A DNA stretch of 64,000 nt from Isoetes taiwanensis. Lineage: Eukaryota > Streptophyta > Lycopodiopsida > Isoetales > Isoetaceae. The notes below the pieces were generated by a model. That model did no database searches. It saw only the letters and a program-made list of their open reading frames with translations, and had not been told where the DNA came from. The position numbers and the translations under genes were made by a program. The stretch covers positions 810,039 through 874,038 of the forward strand of contig JAJEKV010000141.1 in the NCBI GenBank assembly GCA_021234155.1, in the 5' to 3' direction. Of this stretch, positions 1 through 11,061 are shown one piece after another; positions within the stretch are counted from its first letter, which is position 1, and each line of letters begins with the position of its first letter.

Positions 1-61
1 TTGTAAGAGCTATGGTCTTAAAAAATGTCTAAATTGCAAAGTCTTTTTAACGTATCCTAAC

Positions 62-360
62 TTGCACGGTGGCCCAAACCTCACAATTACAATTCTTCAC
101 AAGGTTTTGTGTGAGCAAGAGCAATTATCACTAGTGCTCTACCACAACTTGAGAACACTATCAGGGAGAACAAGAACCATTGCTTATTGCGCCATGCTAG
201 TGGAGCTAGGGATCTTCAAAAAAGTAAAGCTCAAAATTTTACTTGTAGGGCACACTCATGATCAAAAGATCAGATGTTCAGCAGATTTTTCGTGCGTCTT
301 AGAAGGAAGAAGGCTTTTTGTCTTCCTACTTTCCCGCCACGTCTCCCACCCGATGGTAGC
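62..360 (+). pseudogene. DUF7869-like transposon protein fragment
   Basis: The reading frame holds a block ending in ELGIFKKVKLKILLVGHTHD, which matches the family whose core reads 'DN..NKN....LV..GVF..V...LLVGHTHDDID' (I believe this is Pfam DUF7869; the name is from memory). A relative with the same VGHTH signature lies at 55852-56136. After HTHD the frame slips by one base; in the shifted frame DQMFSRFFVRLRRKKAF continues, as expected for the family (..IDQMFSRF..). The Asp-Asn of the DN motif is not intact and the left part lies outside the window. This is therefore a decayed, truncated copy of a mobile-element gene and not a host gene. Confidence 0.5.
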
Positions 361-425
361 CAGTGGGTTTTGAACCCTGGTGGGGATCACCCCAATCCAA
401 GGCCTTACCACTAGAAAATGCTTTT
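280..425 (-). repeat. tRNA-derived SINE-like segment
   Basis: On the minus strand, TAGTGGTAAGG (plus-strand 403-413) resembles a pol III A box and GGTTCAAAACC (366-376) matches the B box consensus GGTTCRANNCC. They lie in the right order and about tRNA-like spacing. A non-tRNA body follows toward 280. I could not find a clear poly(A) tail or target-site duplication, so the ends are approximate. It overlaps the end of the DUF7869-like fragment and may have inserted into it. Confidence 0.4.
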
Positions 426-2256
426 GAAGGCAGGTATGAGTTAAAAATGAGAACTCAAGGAAAGGGGAGAAAGTCCAAGAAAGTAGATTGTAGAGATGAG
501 CTAAACCTATATGAAGTGAGTATTGTGCTATGATTTCAAATTGAAATCTGACAATCATCTATGCCAGAGGACGGTCAGCTTGCTTAAGAAGGCTTGTAAT
601 TATGAGGAAGAAGATGAAGAGGGAGTGGTGGTGGCAATGCTTCGCCCTCTGTTGACAGTGACGAGGAAGATAAGTCAAGCACTTCCTCAAGTGACAGTGA
701 AAGAAGTGAAGGTGATGAAGATGGCATAAACGAATATGATGATGTGATGGATCCCTCCCTTATCACTCCTCACACTTTTACACATAACTGAGTCTTAGGA
801 GAAGATTGTAAAATTTGCATGTGAATATGAAGATTTTATCTCCAATTTTTGAAAATACCACAATTTCAGTTACAGACTTCACTTCAATCTTTTTGTTAAA
901 AGTTATACCCAAAATTGATCAAACATCCCATAACCTGTCCCTGCAATTACATTATACAGAAGTCTAGAGGTGCCTATCTATGAACACCCTGCAAGCCAAA
1001 GCAACAGTATATTATGGATGTTGTTTTTATTGAGATTTGAGACCTAGGGTAAAAAGGATGAGAACTACACAGAACACTACTTAGTTGCTTCAAATGATTA
1101 CTGCAGGGCCAAGTATACACTCGGCTCCAACATTGAAAATACCAAGTATCATGTCAACAGAGTACCGTTTAGGCTCTTGAGCTTATTTAACAACTTTTTG
1201 GTTGAACTATGCTAGATCATGAACATGACATTGTCTTCTTGTATTGAGTTATGTTGGATTGTCTAATAAAAAGAAAGCACAAAAATCTTACTAAACCATA
1301 GAGAAGGCATTATGATGAGTTGCCACCATCAGGTATAAGAACATTGCATTGAAATACCTTTAACAACTCAAATATCCATCCTTTATATTGAAGATCTACT
1401 CAGGGTAACAACAAAGGGTAATGGCAAATGTGTGAACCATTCAGAACAAATTCTTTAGAACAAATTCCATAAGATAGTGTACGCCTACCTATTGCCAGAA
1501 ATACGTTTTGATGAACCCAAGCTGGCTTTTAAACCGGAGCCATTATTGGACGACTTCTAGTTGCATTATCCTGCATCCATCACCTGCAAGCTCCATAGCA
1601 CAGCCAATTGTGGTCTACTAACCAGAGCCGAGCTTCATCGATTCTCCGCCTTCAAGCCCTAGTACAAAATACTCCTGGTATTTTCTACGCCCCCCAATAA
1701 AAATCTTCACGTCTGCCAATTGAAATCACCATGTCCGCCAAAAATAATTTTACCACTGCAAGTGCACACCCAACACTGAGAGTCCCCTATAATAGGGGCA
1801 TTTTCAATCAATGAATCAAGTGCTAATGGGTTTTTAAGGACCATTGGATCCCCGAACAAAGGTGAGAATACACCCACGTATAGCAATACGCTCCCCATAT
1901 GCCATAACTACATATGGGAATACATAATGCATAAAAATGAATACTATGCAAGATGCCCACATTTTCCAATTGTATTTGCCTCTGCCTCTCACATGCTCAC
2001 ACAGTAGCAAACACATTTCACACTCATACAACAGCAAGCACGCTCCAATTTAGGGGCCGTGAGCCTGCCCAAGCTAATAGATCAGAGAAGTCAGATAAAG
2101 AAATTAATAGAGCTCACAGAGACACAATTGCAAGTATGCAAGGTCCATATATCACAATGGCAACAACACGTAATTGCTACTACAAATAACGATGCACTTA
2201 TATTACAATCCATATCCCAGAACTGAAATACAACTAAGAGGCTGCATCTCTATGGC
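426..2256. other. Intergenic DNA, no gene recognised
   Basis: AT-rich sequence with only short, unconvincing reading frames. A GA-rich patch at about 600-720 gives low-complexity acidic peptides on one strand and Ser/Leu-rich ones on the other. It ends at the target-site duplication of the large Mutator-like element. Confidence 0.6.
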
Positions 2257-2265
2257 CTCTGTCAC
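2257..2265. repeat. 9-bp target-site duplication, left copy
   Basis: CTCTGTCAC lies immediately outside the left TIR and is repeated exactly at 15969-15977 immediately outside the right TIR. Nine base pairs is the standard duplication length for Mutator-like elements. Confidence 0.92.
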
Positions 2266-2498
2266 GGAACTCCGTATATCTCAAGCGGGATCTGGTTAAT
2301 GTGGCCAGATTTCCCGTTATCAACCAGTACATTGCCATGCCCGCCATCCATCCGATTGATGGCCATGGGTTCTCGCCGCCATGCCCCATTCATGGGGCAG
2401 GAGGATGCCATGCGAGAGCAGCCATGCGGGATATCCGATGCTACTTGCCATGCCCCCATGCCAAATCCGCATTAACTGCAACCTGCCATCCGTACCTG
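2266..2498. repeat. MULE left terminal inverted repeat
   Basis: About 233 bp, near-identical to the reverse complement of 15739-15968. Identity starts at GGAACTCCGTATATCTCAAG and fades after ..CGTACCTG. It contains the motif GGTTAATGTGGCCA at 2294-2307, the same word that fills the interior spacers, and a small palindrome-rich CATGGC/GCCATG section. Confidence 0.92.
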
Positions 2499-2741
2499 TC
2501 CCTTGAACCGAATCATTTCTGTCCTGCAGTCATATCATCGCTTTCTGTCCCTTCAACTTCAACGGCCCGCGCACGTACGTTGCCATACCAAGCGAATTAG
2601 ACGATTTTATTTCACTTCCATTTCAGGTAATGTCACATGGCCACCCATGGTTAATGTGGCCATCGATCGATGGGGTTAATGTGGCCATAGATTTTCAAAA
2701 TGTCCACCACAACGGTCACTACAACGGTCATGGGTTTAGGG

Positions 2742-3411
2742 TATATATGGGATGTCGTGGGTTAGGGTTTAAGGCAATTCATTGGGTTTCAATTCAGTTG
2801 AGATCAAGGAATCGAAGAAAGATGGTGAGGACCGAACAACAACTTCTTGCGAGTCACGATCTCCCAATGTTCACACTATTGAAGATGTCGTGGTTCACTT
2901 GAATTGGCTTCGGAGGGCGTTGGAACAATTCTTCTTTGAGGATAACGATATCCACACATTTACAAGTGAGCATCTCTTTTTTCCTTCATATGAATAGTTT
3001 ATTTGTGGTTGTGATTCGATTGTAGCTACACGTTTTATTTATCTGAGAGAGAGTGGAGAAAGGTGAGATCAATTTGAACCAGCCCCGCATTACATAGATG
3101 ACAATGATAGGCCGATGACGAACAATGATAGCTGAGTTGAAAATGCGCATTATCCAAGGCATTGAAGAAATTGCTGGCTTTGGACTTCCTGTGGCAGGGC
3201 AACACTCTGAAGCCCTGTTTTGTTAAACTGTATGAGACACGCAAGTTGGAGAAGAAGCGTCTCATCGAAGATGTCTTTGCGGGGGTTTGATGCAAGTCTT
3301 TGCGAAGTCCTCGACCACATGTTGTGGTGGGAATCCATATCGTGCTTTGAGGGTTACCGTCGAGGCGTCGGTGAGGGAGGCCATCTGGGGGGCCGAACTT
3401 GTTTGATTTGA
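2742..3411 (+). pseudogene. Possible decayed multi-exon gene next to left TIR
   Basis: A TATA-like box (2742-2748) is followed by a frame from 2782 beginning MGFNSVEIKESKKDGED and reading to a good donor (A|GTGAGC, about 2966). A possible small second exon follows TTGTAG (from about 3027) and ends AAAG|GTGAG. Further downstream, 3150-3290 contains a natural-looking frame ending KLEKKRLIEDVFAGV then stop. I could not join these in one consistent phase, so the gene is either decayed or misread. No family recognised. It sits at the opposite end of the MULE from the transposase, where Mutator elements often carry an accessory gene; that comparison is inference. Confidence 0.3.
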
Positions 3412-3520
3412 AGTTGTTTCAGATTGAATTACCATTAGCCTTGTATTACCTTTGAAATATATTATATTATACTATTGAACTCTATTGCTATTGTAATTGT
3501 ATGTTGACTAAACTACAGTG

Positions 3521-4275
3521 GCCACATTAACCAAAGCTTAATGTGGCCATGGGTTAATGTGGCCATAGATTAATGTGGTAATAGGTTAGTGTGGTCATGT
3601 GCCAACCATTGAATACCACACTTTATACCATGGTAATACTTTAGATCGTTCACACTTTAAAGGAAAAGCCACTAACACTTAGGGTTAATGTGGCCATGGG
3701 CTAAAGTGGTCACATTAACCAAAATGGTTTAATGTGGCCATGGTTAATGTAGCCATGGCCTATAGTGGCCACATTAACCACTATGGTTTAATGTGGCCAT
3801 GGTTAATGTAGCCATGACTTAAGGTGGCCACATTAACCGTTATGGTTAATGTAGCCATGACTTAAGGTGGCCACATTAACCATTATGGTTTAATGTGGCC
3901 ATGGTTAATGTAGCCATGACTTAAGGTGGCCACATTAACCATTATGGTTTGATGATGATGGGTAAATGTGATGATGGGCTTAATGTGGCCACATTAACCA
4001 AAATGGGTTAATGTGGCCATGGGTTTATGTGGCCATGGTTTAATGTGACCATGGGTTAATGTGGCCACATTAACCAAAATGGGTTAATGTGGCCATGGGT
4101 TTATGTGGCCATGGTTTAATGTGGCCATGGGTTAATGTGGCCATGGCTTAATGTGGCCACATTAACCAAAATGGGTTAATGTGGCCATGGGTTAATGTGG
4201 CCATTAGTTACTGTGGCCACATTAACCAAAAAGGGTAAATGTGATGATGGGCTTAATGTGGCCATGGGTTAATGT
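3521..4275. repeat. GGTTAATGTGGCCA inverted-motif array 1
   Basis: About 750 bp built almost wholly from GGTTAATGTGGCCA and its reverse complement TGGCCACATTAACC, often abutting to make a perfect palindrome or separated by AAAATG to make hairpins with 13-14 bp arms. Spacer words such as CATGGG and CATGACTTAAGG recur. It occupies the gap between two gene units of the MULE. Confidence 0.9.
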
Positions 4276-4317
4276 CGTGATGTTCTTAGTCCAAGTCCTG
4301 TTCATGTACTTAACAAC
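4274..4317 (-). repeat. 44-bp shard of the transposase gene
   Basis: This segment is identical, in the same orientation, to 13770-13813 inside the transposase C-terminal region. It is embedded directly after motif array 1, followed by AACCATT-rich repeats. It is too short for a gene; it looks like a filler or template-switch copy. Confidence 0.85.
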
Positions 4318-4481
4318 ATTAACCAACCATTTAACCAACTATTGAATATCAACCATTAACCAACCATTGACTATTAACAACATTAACCAACCATTTAACC
4401 ATACATAGGTTCCCCTGCTTATGGAAGCAAAGTATATCAGAAAGTTATCAGACACTAAACAAACACTAAACAAACTGTGCA

Positions 4482-5026
4482 TCAACAAAACAACTCTTTG
4501 TACTGCTGATGAGCATCATCGATGGTTTCCGTTGTGAAGTCCTCCACCTCACCATCTCCTTTGAACCAAAAAGTCATGTCGAGTATATCGGGCCACATTA
4601 CTGTTCCATCCAGTATCATCTTGATTGTGTTTTTCTTGTGGTGCCTCCAGACTTGGCGCATCTCTTCAAGACGAGCCCTCATCCCACGAGTCAACCCACT
4701 GGTCTCTAGCAGATGCTTCATTGCCCACTCACCAATCATGTATTTCTTAATCTTCTTCATTAGGTTGTACATAGCCTCCCAATCCAGTTCCTCGTCTGGA
4801 TTGGGGTGTTTTCGGGGGATTCCATCTCGTTGAAGCTTTTCCACAAACCCTACACCAATTTACAACATCCAAACAATAAGAAACTACTGGAGCATACTTT
4901 AGAAACTGCAACAAATGTAGCCTTACTCGTAAACACTGGCTCCATATTCCTCAGCTCGGATTGAATCTCGTTCAAGCTTTGGAGCATTCTTTCCATAGCT
5001 TCGCTCCCAAATGCTTCGAACACAAA
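4482..5026 (-). CDS. Unknown MULE-borne protein, last two exons
   Basis: Two exons on the minus strand join in phase: 5026-4927 (100 nt, acceptor CCTGATATAG, donor CGA|GTAAGG) and 4849-4482 (acceptor TTGGTGTAG, ending in a stop). Together they give about 155 residues of a mostly helical, charged protein: FVFEAFGSEAMERMLQSL at the start, then PNPDEELDWEAMYNLMKKI and VMWPDILDMTFWFKGDGEVE near the end. The upstream exon or exons were not found. No domain recognised. The consistent phase across the intron and the lack of stops suggest a real gene within the element rather than chance. Its neighbours on both sides are motif arrays. Confidence 0.5.
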
Positions 5027-5107
5027 CTATATCAGGAAAACAGGATGAATGAAGAAGAGCATCCATTGCAAACATGTTTTATAAAGGAGCTTGGGTTACG
5101 TCTGTTT

Positions 5108-5660
5108 GATAGGCACATTAACCCACCATGATAGGCAACATTAACCCACCATGACAGGCAACATTAACCCACCATGACAGGCACATTTACCTGAACATTG
5201 GTTAATGTGGCCACTGGGTTAATGTGGACATTGGTTTAATGTGGCCATGGCTTTCAGTGGCCACATTAACCATTATGGTTTAATGTCGCCATGGGTTAAT
5301 GTGGCCATGGGTTAATATGGCCACGTTAACCAAAATGGGTTAATGTGGCCATGGGTTAATATGGCCACATTAACCAAAATGGGTTAATGTGGTCATGGGT
5401 TTATGTGGCCACATTAACCAAAATGGTTTAATGTGGCCATGGGTTAATGTGGCCATGAGTTAATGTGGCCATGATGGGTTAATGTGGTAACACTTTATAT
5501 CATGGTAACACTTAGAAGGAGAAGCCACTAATACTTTGGGTTAATGTGGCCATGGCTTTCAGTGGCCACATTATCCATTATGGTGGGTTTAGGGTTAATG
5601 TGGCCATGATGGGCTAGCACTTAAAATCTTTGACAATGCATTCACGAAAATCATGGGTTA
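5108..5660. repeat. GGTTAATGTGGCCA inverted-motif array 2
   Basis: A second block of the element's 14-bp motif in both orientations. It starts with three copies of a variant unit, 'CATTAACCCACCATGA(C/T)AGGC', at 5114-5185. Confidence 0.88.
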
Positions 5661-5861
5661 ATGTGGCCTCCTATAAGCCATGATTAATCTGTGGCAATCA
5701 CTCTTTTTGGGGGTGGTGAAACTGTGGCAATCTATGCCTATGTCCAAACCATTAGGCTCGTACGAGAAGGCCAAAAATTGAGGAAAAAAGAAGAAGTCTG
5801 ATTTCTGATATCTCGCGCTTGAAACCGAAACAGGGCTCCCCACTGCGCATCGATTAGGGCT

Positions 5862-8200
5862 ATGGCGAGTTCGATCGCTTACATCGCCAAAGGGATGTTC
5901 TGTGGCGAGGCTCTTTGGGTCGGATTTGTCGGATTCGGCCCAGAGTTCAGATGGAGATGGAGCTTTCTTGCCTAATGTGGAGGAGCTACCAGCAGCATTG
6001 AGGGATTACAAGGAATCGGGTGGAGCAGGAAAAATCCAAAGTGAGGTCGATTCCAAGCATCCTGCTTCTCTGAGGAAGCTCAAGAAGGCTTCGCGCAGTT
6101 CGGCTGGGAAAATGGAGGTCCAACAACCCATGCATCAGGCAGATTCAGAGGTCGATGATCAGGCCCGGGAAAGGGGTTTTTTTTACAGTAAGAAGAGAAG
6201 CAAATGGTGTTGCCTCTCTGAGGATTGTGGGTGGAACGGGAGGAAGAGGGCCAGACTGGAGGAGCATTTGAAGAGAAGGCATGGGCTGGTTGTGGAGGTT
6301 GAGCCGGGCAGCTTGGGGCGGGAGAGAATGCGAGAGCAAGTTAAGCCACGAGGAGGCCGCCAGCCGGGGACCCGAGCCAATATGTTCGGTATAGGGCCGG
6401 ATCCGGTTCCACGTGGAAGGTTAACAGAGCCAGTTCTTGAAAAGGGCACAGACAGATTCAAGAGCAATTGCATATGCCCTACTTGTGGACATGCCCGATG
6501 GCACGGAGAAGGAATTGGAGGTGAAGAAATATGCCGAGGATTATGTGCAAAGGAGGGCTTTGGAATGGGACAGATCCAAGAACAGGAAAATAGCTCAGTA
6601 CAAGAAGAACATCAAAGAGGCTTATGATTTTGATTGCACAGAAGAACAATGGCACCAGAGGGAGTTGGATGCCAATATCGCATCGTGCATGGATGAGCTG
6701 CAGTCCGAACTTGTGGAGAAGACATGGTATTTTGACAGTCCAGCACATGATGGGTCAGAATCTAGTGAAGATGTAGCAGAGGAGAGTGCAGTACCGACCC
6801 CTGGAACCACTGTGACCAAGCTTTCAGCTGATGCAGCTGGGTTGAGCATTAATGCTCCAATTAAGACCTCCCGGGTTGAGGCAGCCGAGAGTTCTAGCCT
6901 GGCTGATCCGGACTCCCCAATCCGCCAAATGCCTGTTCATCTTATACCTGATAGCCCAGGAAGCCAGCAGGCCAGGGTTAGAACCGTCCTCACCTTAGAA
7001 GCTGATTTTGTGCTCAATCCTGATTTCTTGCAAAAAGTTGAAGACTTGCACACCATGTTCCTGTCTGCCAAGAAAAGAAAAGTAAAATCTAGCAGGTCAG
7101 AACTTCATGAATCTTTGTCATATTGTTGTGTCTGGCCACTGCACCTGAAGAGCCCCCTGTGGTCTTGAAGATCATCTCGGATGGGTGAGTTTGTGATAAG
7201 CAAAGAAGATGCAGCAGCATTCGAGCACCCGGGTACTGACAATCCAGAGAAAGTCGGTGCTTCTTGGGTCAACGAGGAGTCGGTCGGGTCATATTTTTAT
7301 GTAAGTTCTTTGTTCCTTTGGCTGCCCCCTTTTTTATTGTGTTTCTGAGGCTGATTGTCCCCAAAACCCAGGATTCTTTCTCATTTCATACCCGTGGAGT
7401 CTCGTAAGTACCACCAGTTCTTTCATCCTGCTCTGTTCGGACTATATTTGAGGCATGTTGATACCTTCTGGAAGAAACTGCTACCTCCCAAACCGAGCTC
7501 AGACTTGCTCTTCTATTGGCTGCCAGTTTGTGCCAAGTGAGTAGTCAATTTACATGTTCTGCTTTTAATCTGAATTTGAACTCATTTCTTGCATTATTGG
7601 GCCAGTTCCCATTGGAGTTTATTTGTCTACTGTGGAGATGTAGACATTTGCAATTGTGTTGGAACTCCCTGCCCCAGTTTGCTTCATTTCGACTCACTTC
7701 GAAACTGGCATTCTGCTGGAGTATACGCCCATTTGGCATGGTAAGGCATCAATTCTGTGTTGCTTTTTTTAATGTAATTAGAGGTCTATACGGCAGGCTC
7801 ATAATGTAAGGTTGTGGTGTCATACATCGATTTCATCAAAGAGTTCATGGGTTACGGGGGCTGCTTTTTCTGGCCGGCTCTCCGGTGCCGGTGGTTGAAA
7901 TGCGCAATCTGAGCAGGGATAATGGTTCGGGTGTGGCATATTCACAATTCTTTGTGCCGCCTTGATTCATTGAGGATTTTATTGTCAATGACTGCACAAA
8001 GGAAGCTCGTGAGGTAAGCAATTGTGTTGAATTGACTTCATTGAAACTTCATTGTCTTGTGATTCATGAATTCTGATTCTTGAATTGTGTTGAATTGTGC
8101 AGGTCAGTCCGGATTGGTTCAGCAAAGTGCAAGTTGCAAATTGCAGGCGGACCTACAGTGTTGTATTGGGCAAATTGCAGGAGACCTTGGTAAGCTTCTT
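5862..8200 (+). pseudogene. MULE-borne C2H2 zinc-finger gene, frameshifted
   Basis: Two overlapping long frames (5902-6627 and 6437-7168) read as one gene broken or spliced near 6440-6480. The N-terminal part is acidic and Ser-rich (SDLSDSAQSSDGDG) and contains a C2H2 finger, CCLSEDCGWNG...EEHLKRRH (C-X4-C-X12-H-X4-H), at about residues 105-130. The second frame is helical and charged (ALEWDRSKNRKIAQYKKNIK) with an acidic Ser-rich linker. Coding character continues past 7168: PPVVLKIISDG then, after a one-base slip, EFVISKEDAAAFEHPG up to a donor at about 7301. Exon-like pieces follow, with acceptors near 7370 and 8102. A DNA-binding accessory protein of the element is possible. The start is uncertain: ATG 5862 is out of frame with the main frame. 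No family recognised beyond the finger. Confidence 0.5.
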
Positions 8201-8286
8201 TATAACAGTAAGTTTCTTATTACAAAAACTTTTTTATAGCAGAAACATAAACATGAGACTTTTTCGTTGTAGAAACTTCATTACTT

Positions 8287-8362
8287 TTCATTACACAAAC
8301 TTTTCATTACACAAACTTTTCATTACAGAAACAGACTTTTCATTACACAAACTTTTTCATTA
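8287..8362. repeat. Short tandem repeat (CATTACACAAACTTTT)n
   Basis: Four to five imperfect copies of a 16-17 bp unit at the end of the previous gene unit. Confidence 0.8.
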
Positions 8363-8391
8363 CTGAAGCTTCTTCACAAGGCCATGGTCTG

Positions 8392-8740
8392 TCAGCCTAT
8401 GATGGTATGCCTGGGAAATGCATACCCTATGTGTCCTGTTGAGTCCTCTGATACATCATCTGAGGACACGTCACTAACAACGTGAACGATCTTCATCCTC
8501 TTTGCTTCTGGCTCCCTGCTAGTGCTGGCTTCCTCTTTGGAATGTGCTGGTGCTGGTGCTGGCTTCGTATGCTTTCCCTTGCATACCTTTGTCTTCCTCC
8601 TAAGTGGTGCTGATTTCACCGCCGAAGACCTGCGCCTAGAACTGGCGGGCTTAGGTCCTGCAGAAGAGGCCAGATCCTTCAACATCCGAAGGATTGGACA
8701 TCGGCTTCGGGTTAGGGCCATTGGAAGAGGAGGAACCTGC
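8392..8740 (-). CDS. Basic Ser-rich terminal exon, unknown protein
   Basis: On the minus strand a frame follows the acceptor TTTTTGCAG (at about 8740) and reads VPPLPMALTRSRCPILRM... to a stop at 8392. It is rich in Lys, Arg and Ser: SSRRRSSAVKSAPLRRKTKV, then REPEAKRMKIVHVV (nuclear-localisation-like), then an acidic Ser tract VSSDDVSEDS. It resembles a disordered nuclear protein tail. The frame stays open upstream of the acceptor into motif DNA, which is unlikely to be coding. The upstream exons were not found. No family recognised. Confidence 0.4.
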
Positions 8741-8819
8741 AAAAACCTTGTCGCCTGACAGTAGATCGATCGGGAGGATTCTGTTCCTTTTTTACCCTGA
8801 AAGTTTCGTATCCAATCTA

Positions 8820-9110
8820 ACGATGGCCACATTAACCACGTGGCCACATTAACCAACCATTGAATATGGTATTTAAAACAAAAATCCAGCATTAACCGGG
8901 AGTATAACATTAACCAACCATTGAACATAACAAAACCAACCATTAAACATAACATAGATTGACCAACATGCGACCATAGATTGACCATGGGTTAACAGCT
9001 ATATTAAACACGTGGCCACATTAACCAACCATTGAATATGAAAAAAACAAGAAAACCATTGAATATAACAAAACCAACCATTCTAAATAACATTAATGGG
9101 TTAACAGCTG
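8820..9110. repeat. Motif spacer: TTAACC/CCATTGAA repeats
   Basis: Scattered copies of GGCCACATTAACC plus AACCAACCATTGAATA-type repeats between two gene units of the MULE. Confidence 0.75.
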
Positions 9111-9259
9111 ATATACTCATATAATAAGTGTGGTCCTAAGACCAAAATTAAGAGATTTCAATAGAAGACCGCGTTCAAAATATTTACTTATAGAACTGAG
9201 AGTAGTCCAAAAGCTGATCCCTGTGGGTACTTGAATTGGTGTTCTAGTTATCATAAATG

Positions 9260-9892
9260 TCATGCCATCTCAAGCACGTCTTGCATAGTGAGATCCGGGA
9301 TGTCTCTCTTGCCAAACATCCCTAGTAATATATCCAAATCCTCTGCAGTATAATTTGTGAAATCAAGCAATAACAGAACATGAGCTTGCCTTTTTTGTTG
9401 CCATTTGTGGAATAAATTCTCAAAATATGGTTTGAGGTTGTTGAACCTCCACACCTCCTTGTTTTTCAGCACCTTCTTAATAGCTTTTGCATGTACCAAC
9501 TCCCTTCTCAGTTGCTTCAAAGTGTTTTCCTGTTCACCTTTGGAGAGTTGAGAAGATTCCTCATCTGAATACTCGGCCACACCCATCATTCTCTGTCCAC
9601 TTCCTGTGTTATTGAGTCTCTTCATTTCTCCTGTGCAAGGCAAATCCAGTTCACAAAGTCTAGACGGAATGAATTGATGATTTTTCAGATTAAGAATACC
9701 TCTAAACTCATGGATTGATCTTCTTTTTTGTTTCTCCAGAATCCTCCTCTGCTCTTCATTGATAACATCCAAGATTGGACCAACCAGTTGAGATTGCAAC
9801 AAGACGGGCGACATTGTTTGCGTTCTGGTCCTTCGGCTCCCTTTCGCCATAGTCGGATTCTTCACAATTTTCCGGAAGGATAATTTTCCCAC
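9260..9892 (-). CDS. Unknown 210-aa MULE-borne protein
   Basis: An uninterrupted 210-codon frame on the minus strand ending at a stop in 9260. It is highly charged and mostly helical: INEEQRRILEKQKRRSIHEF near residue 45, LKQLRRELVHAKAIKKVLKN near residue 130, and a hydrophobic-acidic tail HVLLLLDFTNYTAEDLDILL before DVLEMA. The middle helices could form a coiled coil. The start at 9892 is the first Met of the frame, but an upstream exon in another frame (around 9900-10086) is possible. No domain recognised. It lies between motif spacers, like the other element genes. Confidence 0.45.
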   Translation of the reverse strand: MGKLSFRKIVKNPTMAKGSRRTRTQTMSPVLLQSQLVGPILDVINEEQRRILEKQKRRSIHEFRGILNLKNHQFIPSRLCELDLPCTGEMKRLNNTGSGQRMMGVAEYSDEESSQLSKGEQENTLKQLRRELVHAKAIKKVLKNKEVWRFNNLKPYFENLFHKWQQKRQAHVLLLLDFTNYTAEDLDILLGMFGKRDIPDLTMQDVLEMA

Positions 9893-10556
9893 TCAAAAAG
9901 TTTATCAACTGCAATGATCTCTTTTTTTGTGTGATATGACGCATCTTGTAGCAAATTTAGAATTTCGTGCCCAAGGTCATAATTTCGATCATATTCCTGT
10001 CCCAAATTACCATTTCTTGTTCCTGTCCCAAAGGTAATGTGGCCATAGGTAATGAGTGACCTTTTCTTCAATGAGTAATAATGCACATCATTTTATTATT
10101 ACAATTATCATTTCAAAATGATCATGCTGCCATTATCAAACTCCGCCATTGTAGTGGAACAAATGTTACTGTCATATTCTAAATCCAATGGTTATTTCAA
10201 AGTCCACCCCTTCAATTTGTTATGAACATGAGTAAGAATAATTGTATGACATTCGAACGTTCGACTATTAGCAATACCTCTCACATTTAATGACCCTCTC
10301 ACTATTAGAATATTGGACCATGGTCTACTTTTTAATTGCGAGTCTAATGAACCATGGTCTACTTTTTAATTACGAGTCTAATGAACCATGATCTTTTTTT
10401 GGGGCAGTGAGTGTACCTTCGTAATGAAATTTGGGATTACATGGGATAATAATAAATAAATTCGGCGTACGAAATAAGGATTTCTAGGATTATATGGGAT
10501 AATAATAAATAAATTCCGTGTACGAAATAATTTCTGATTTTTCGTATTAATTCGCA

Positions 10557-10563
10557 TATATAA
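10557..10563 (+). promoter_or_regulatory. TATA box of the acidic-protein gene
   Basis: TATATAA, 70 bp upstream of the ATG at 10633, with a plausible short 5' leader between. Confidence 0.6.
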
Positions 10564-10632
10564 GCTTTGCATGCCCGCGAAGGTTTCATTCATCCCCAAT
10601 TTTTTTTCCTCTGCCCTCTGCCCTGCCCGAAC

Positions 10633-11061
10633 ATGAAGAGATCCGCCGCTGCCACTGTTGCATTCGGAGAAGAACCCGAGGTCTCTTCTAAGAGACCTCG
10701 GACAGAGCCTCGGGTGGAATTCCCACCCCTGGCTGAGGTTTTTGCGAGCCTCGTGGATATGTCCTCCTCCTCTTCCTCCTCTGATTCCGAATCAGAGGAG
10801 GAAGAAGAGTCTATGTGTAGCCAGGAATTCTTCACGGCCCAACTTGAGGGCGGGATATCTCCTGAAGACAACGTCTGGTCTTCGTCGGAGGAAGCAGAGG
10901 AAGATGAAGAGGATGCAGCGGATGAAGAGGAGGATTTTGAGGAGTTTCTCCAGTGGCTAAAAGGTAGTTTTGAAGTTTGTTTGAATTTTGTTTATTTACA
11001 TTTCAATTTTCTAATCGTTTTGTGACTTGTAGATGCTGCAGAAGAGGAAGAAGAAGGGTGA
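10633..11061 (+). CDS. Small acidic Ser/Glu-rich nuclear-type protein
   Basis: Two-exon gene: 10633-10963 and 11033-11061, with a 69-bp intron (GTAGTTTT...CTTGTAG). The junction forms a GAT codon and the product is 119 aa. It begins MKRSAAATVAFGEEPE with a basic patch SSKRPRTEPR near residue 20 (nuclear-localisation-like). It continues with a run of Ser then Asp/Glu (SSSSSSSDSESEEEEE) and ends in an acidic region (EEAEEDEEDAADEEEDFEEF). Such composition fits an acidic activation or histone/DNA-mimic type protein, but no family can be assigned. The upstream TATA box and a 3' region with repeated 'GCCTCCGGCC' words support a real transcription unit inside the MULE. Confidence 0.6.

Noticed and set aside
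6470-6510. CPTCGHARWH reading as a zinc knuckle in the 5902-6627 frame
   Set aside because: The other frame is clearly the coding one here (LLVDMPDGTEKELEVKKYAE), so the Cys/His run is probably an out-of-frame artefact.
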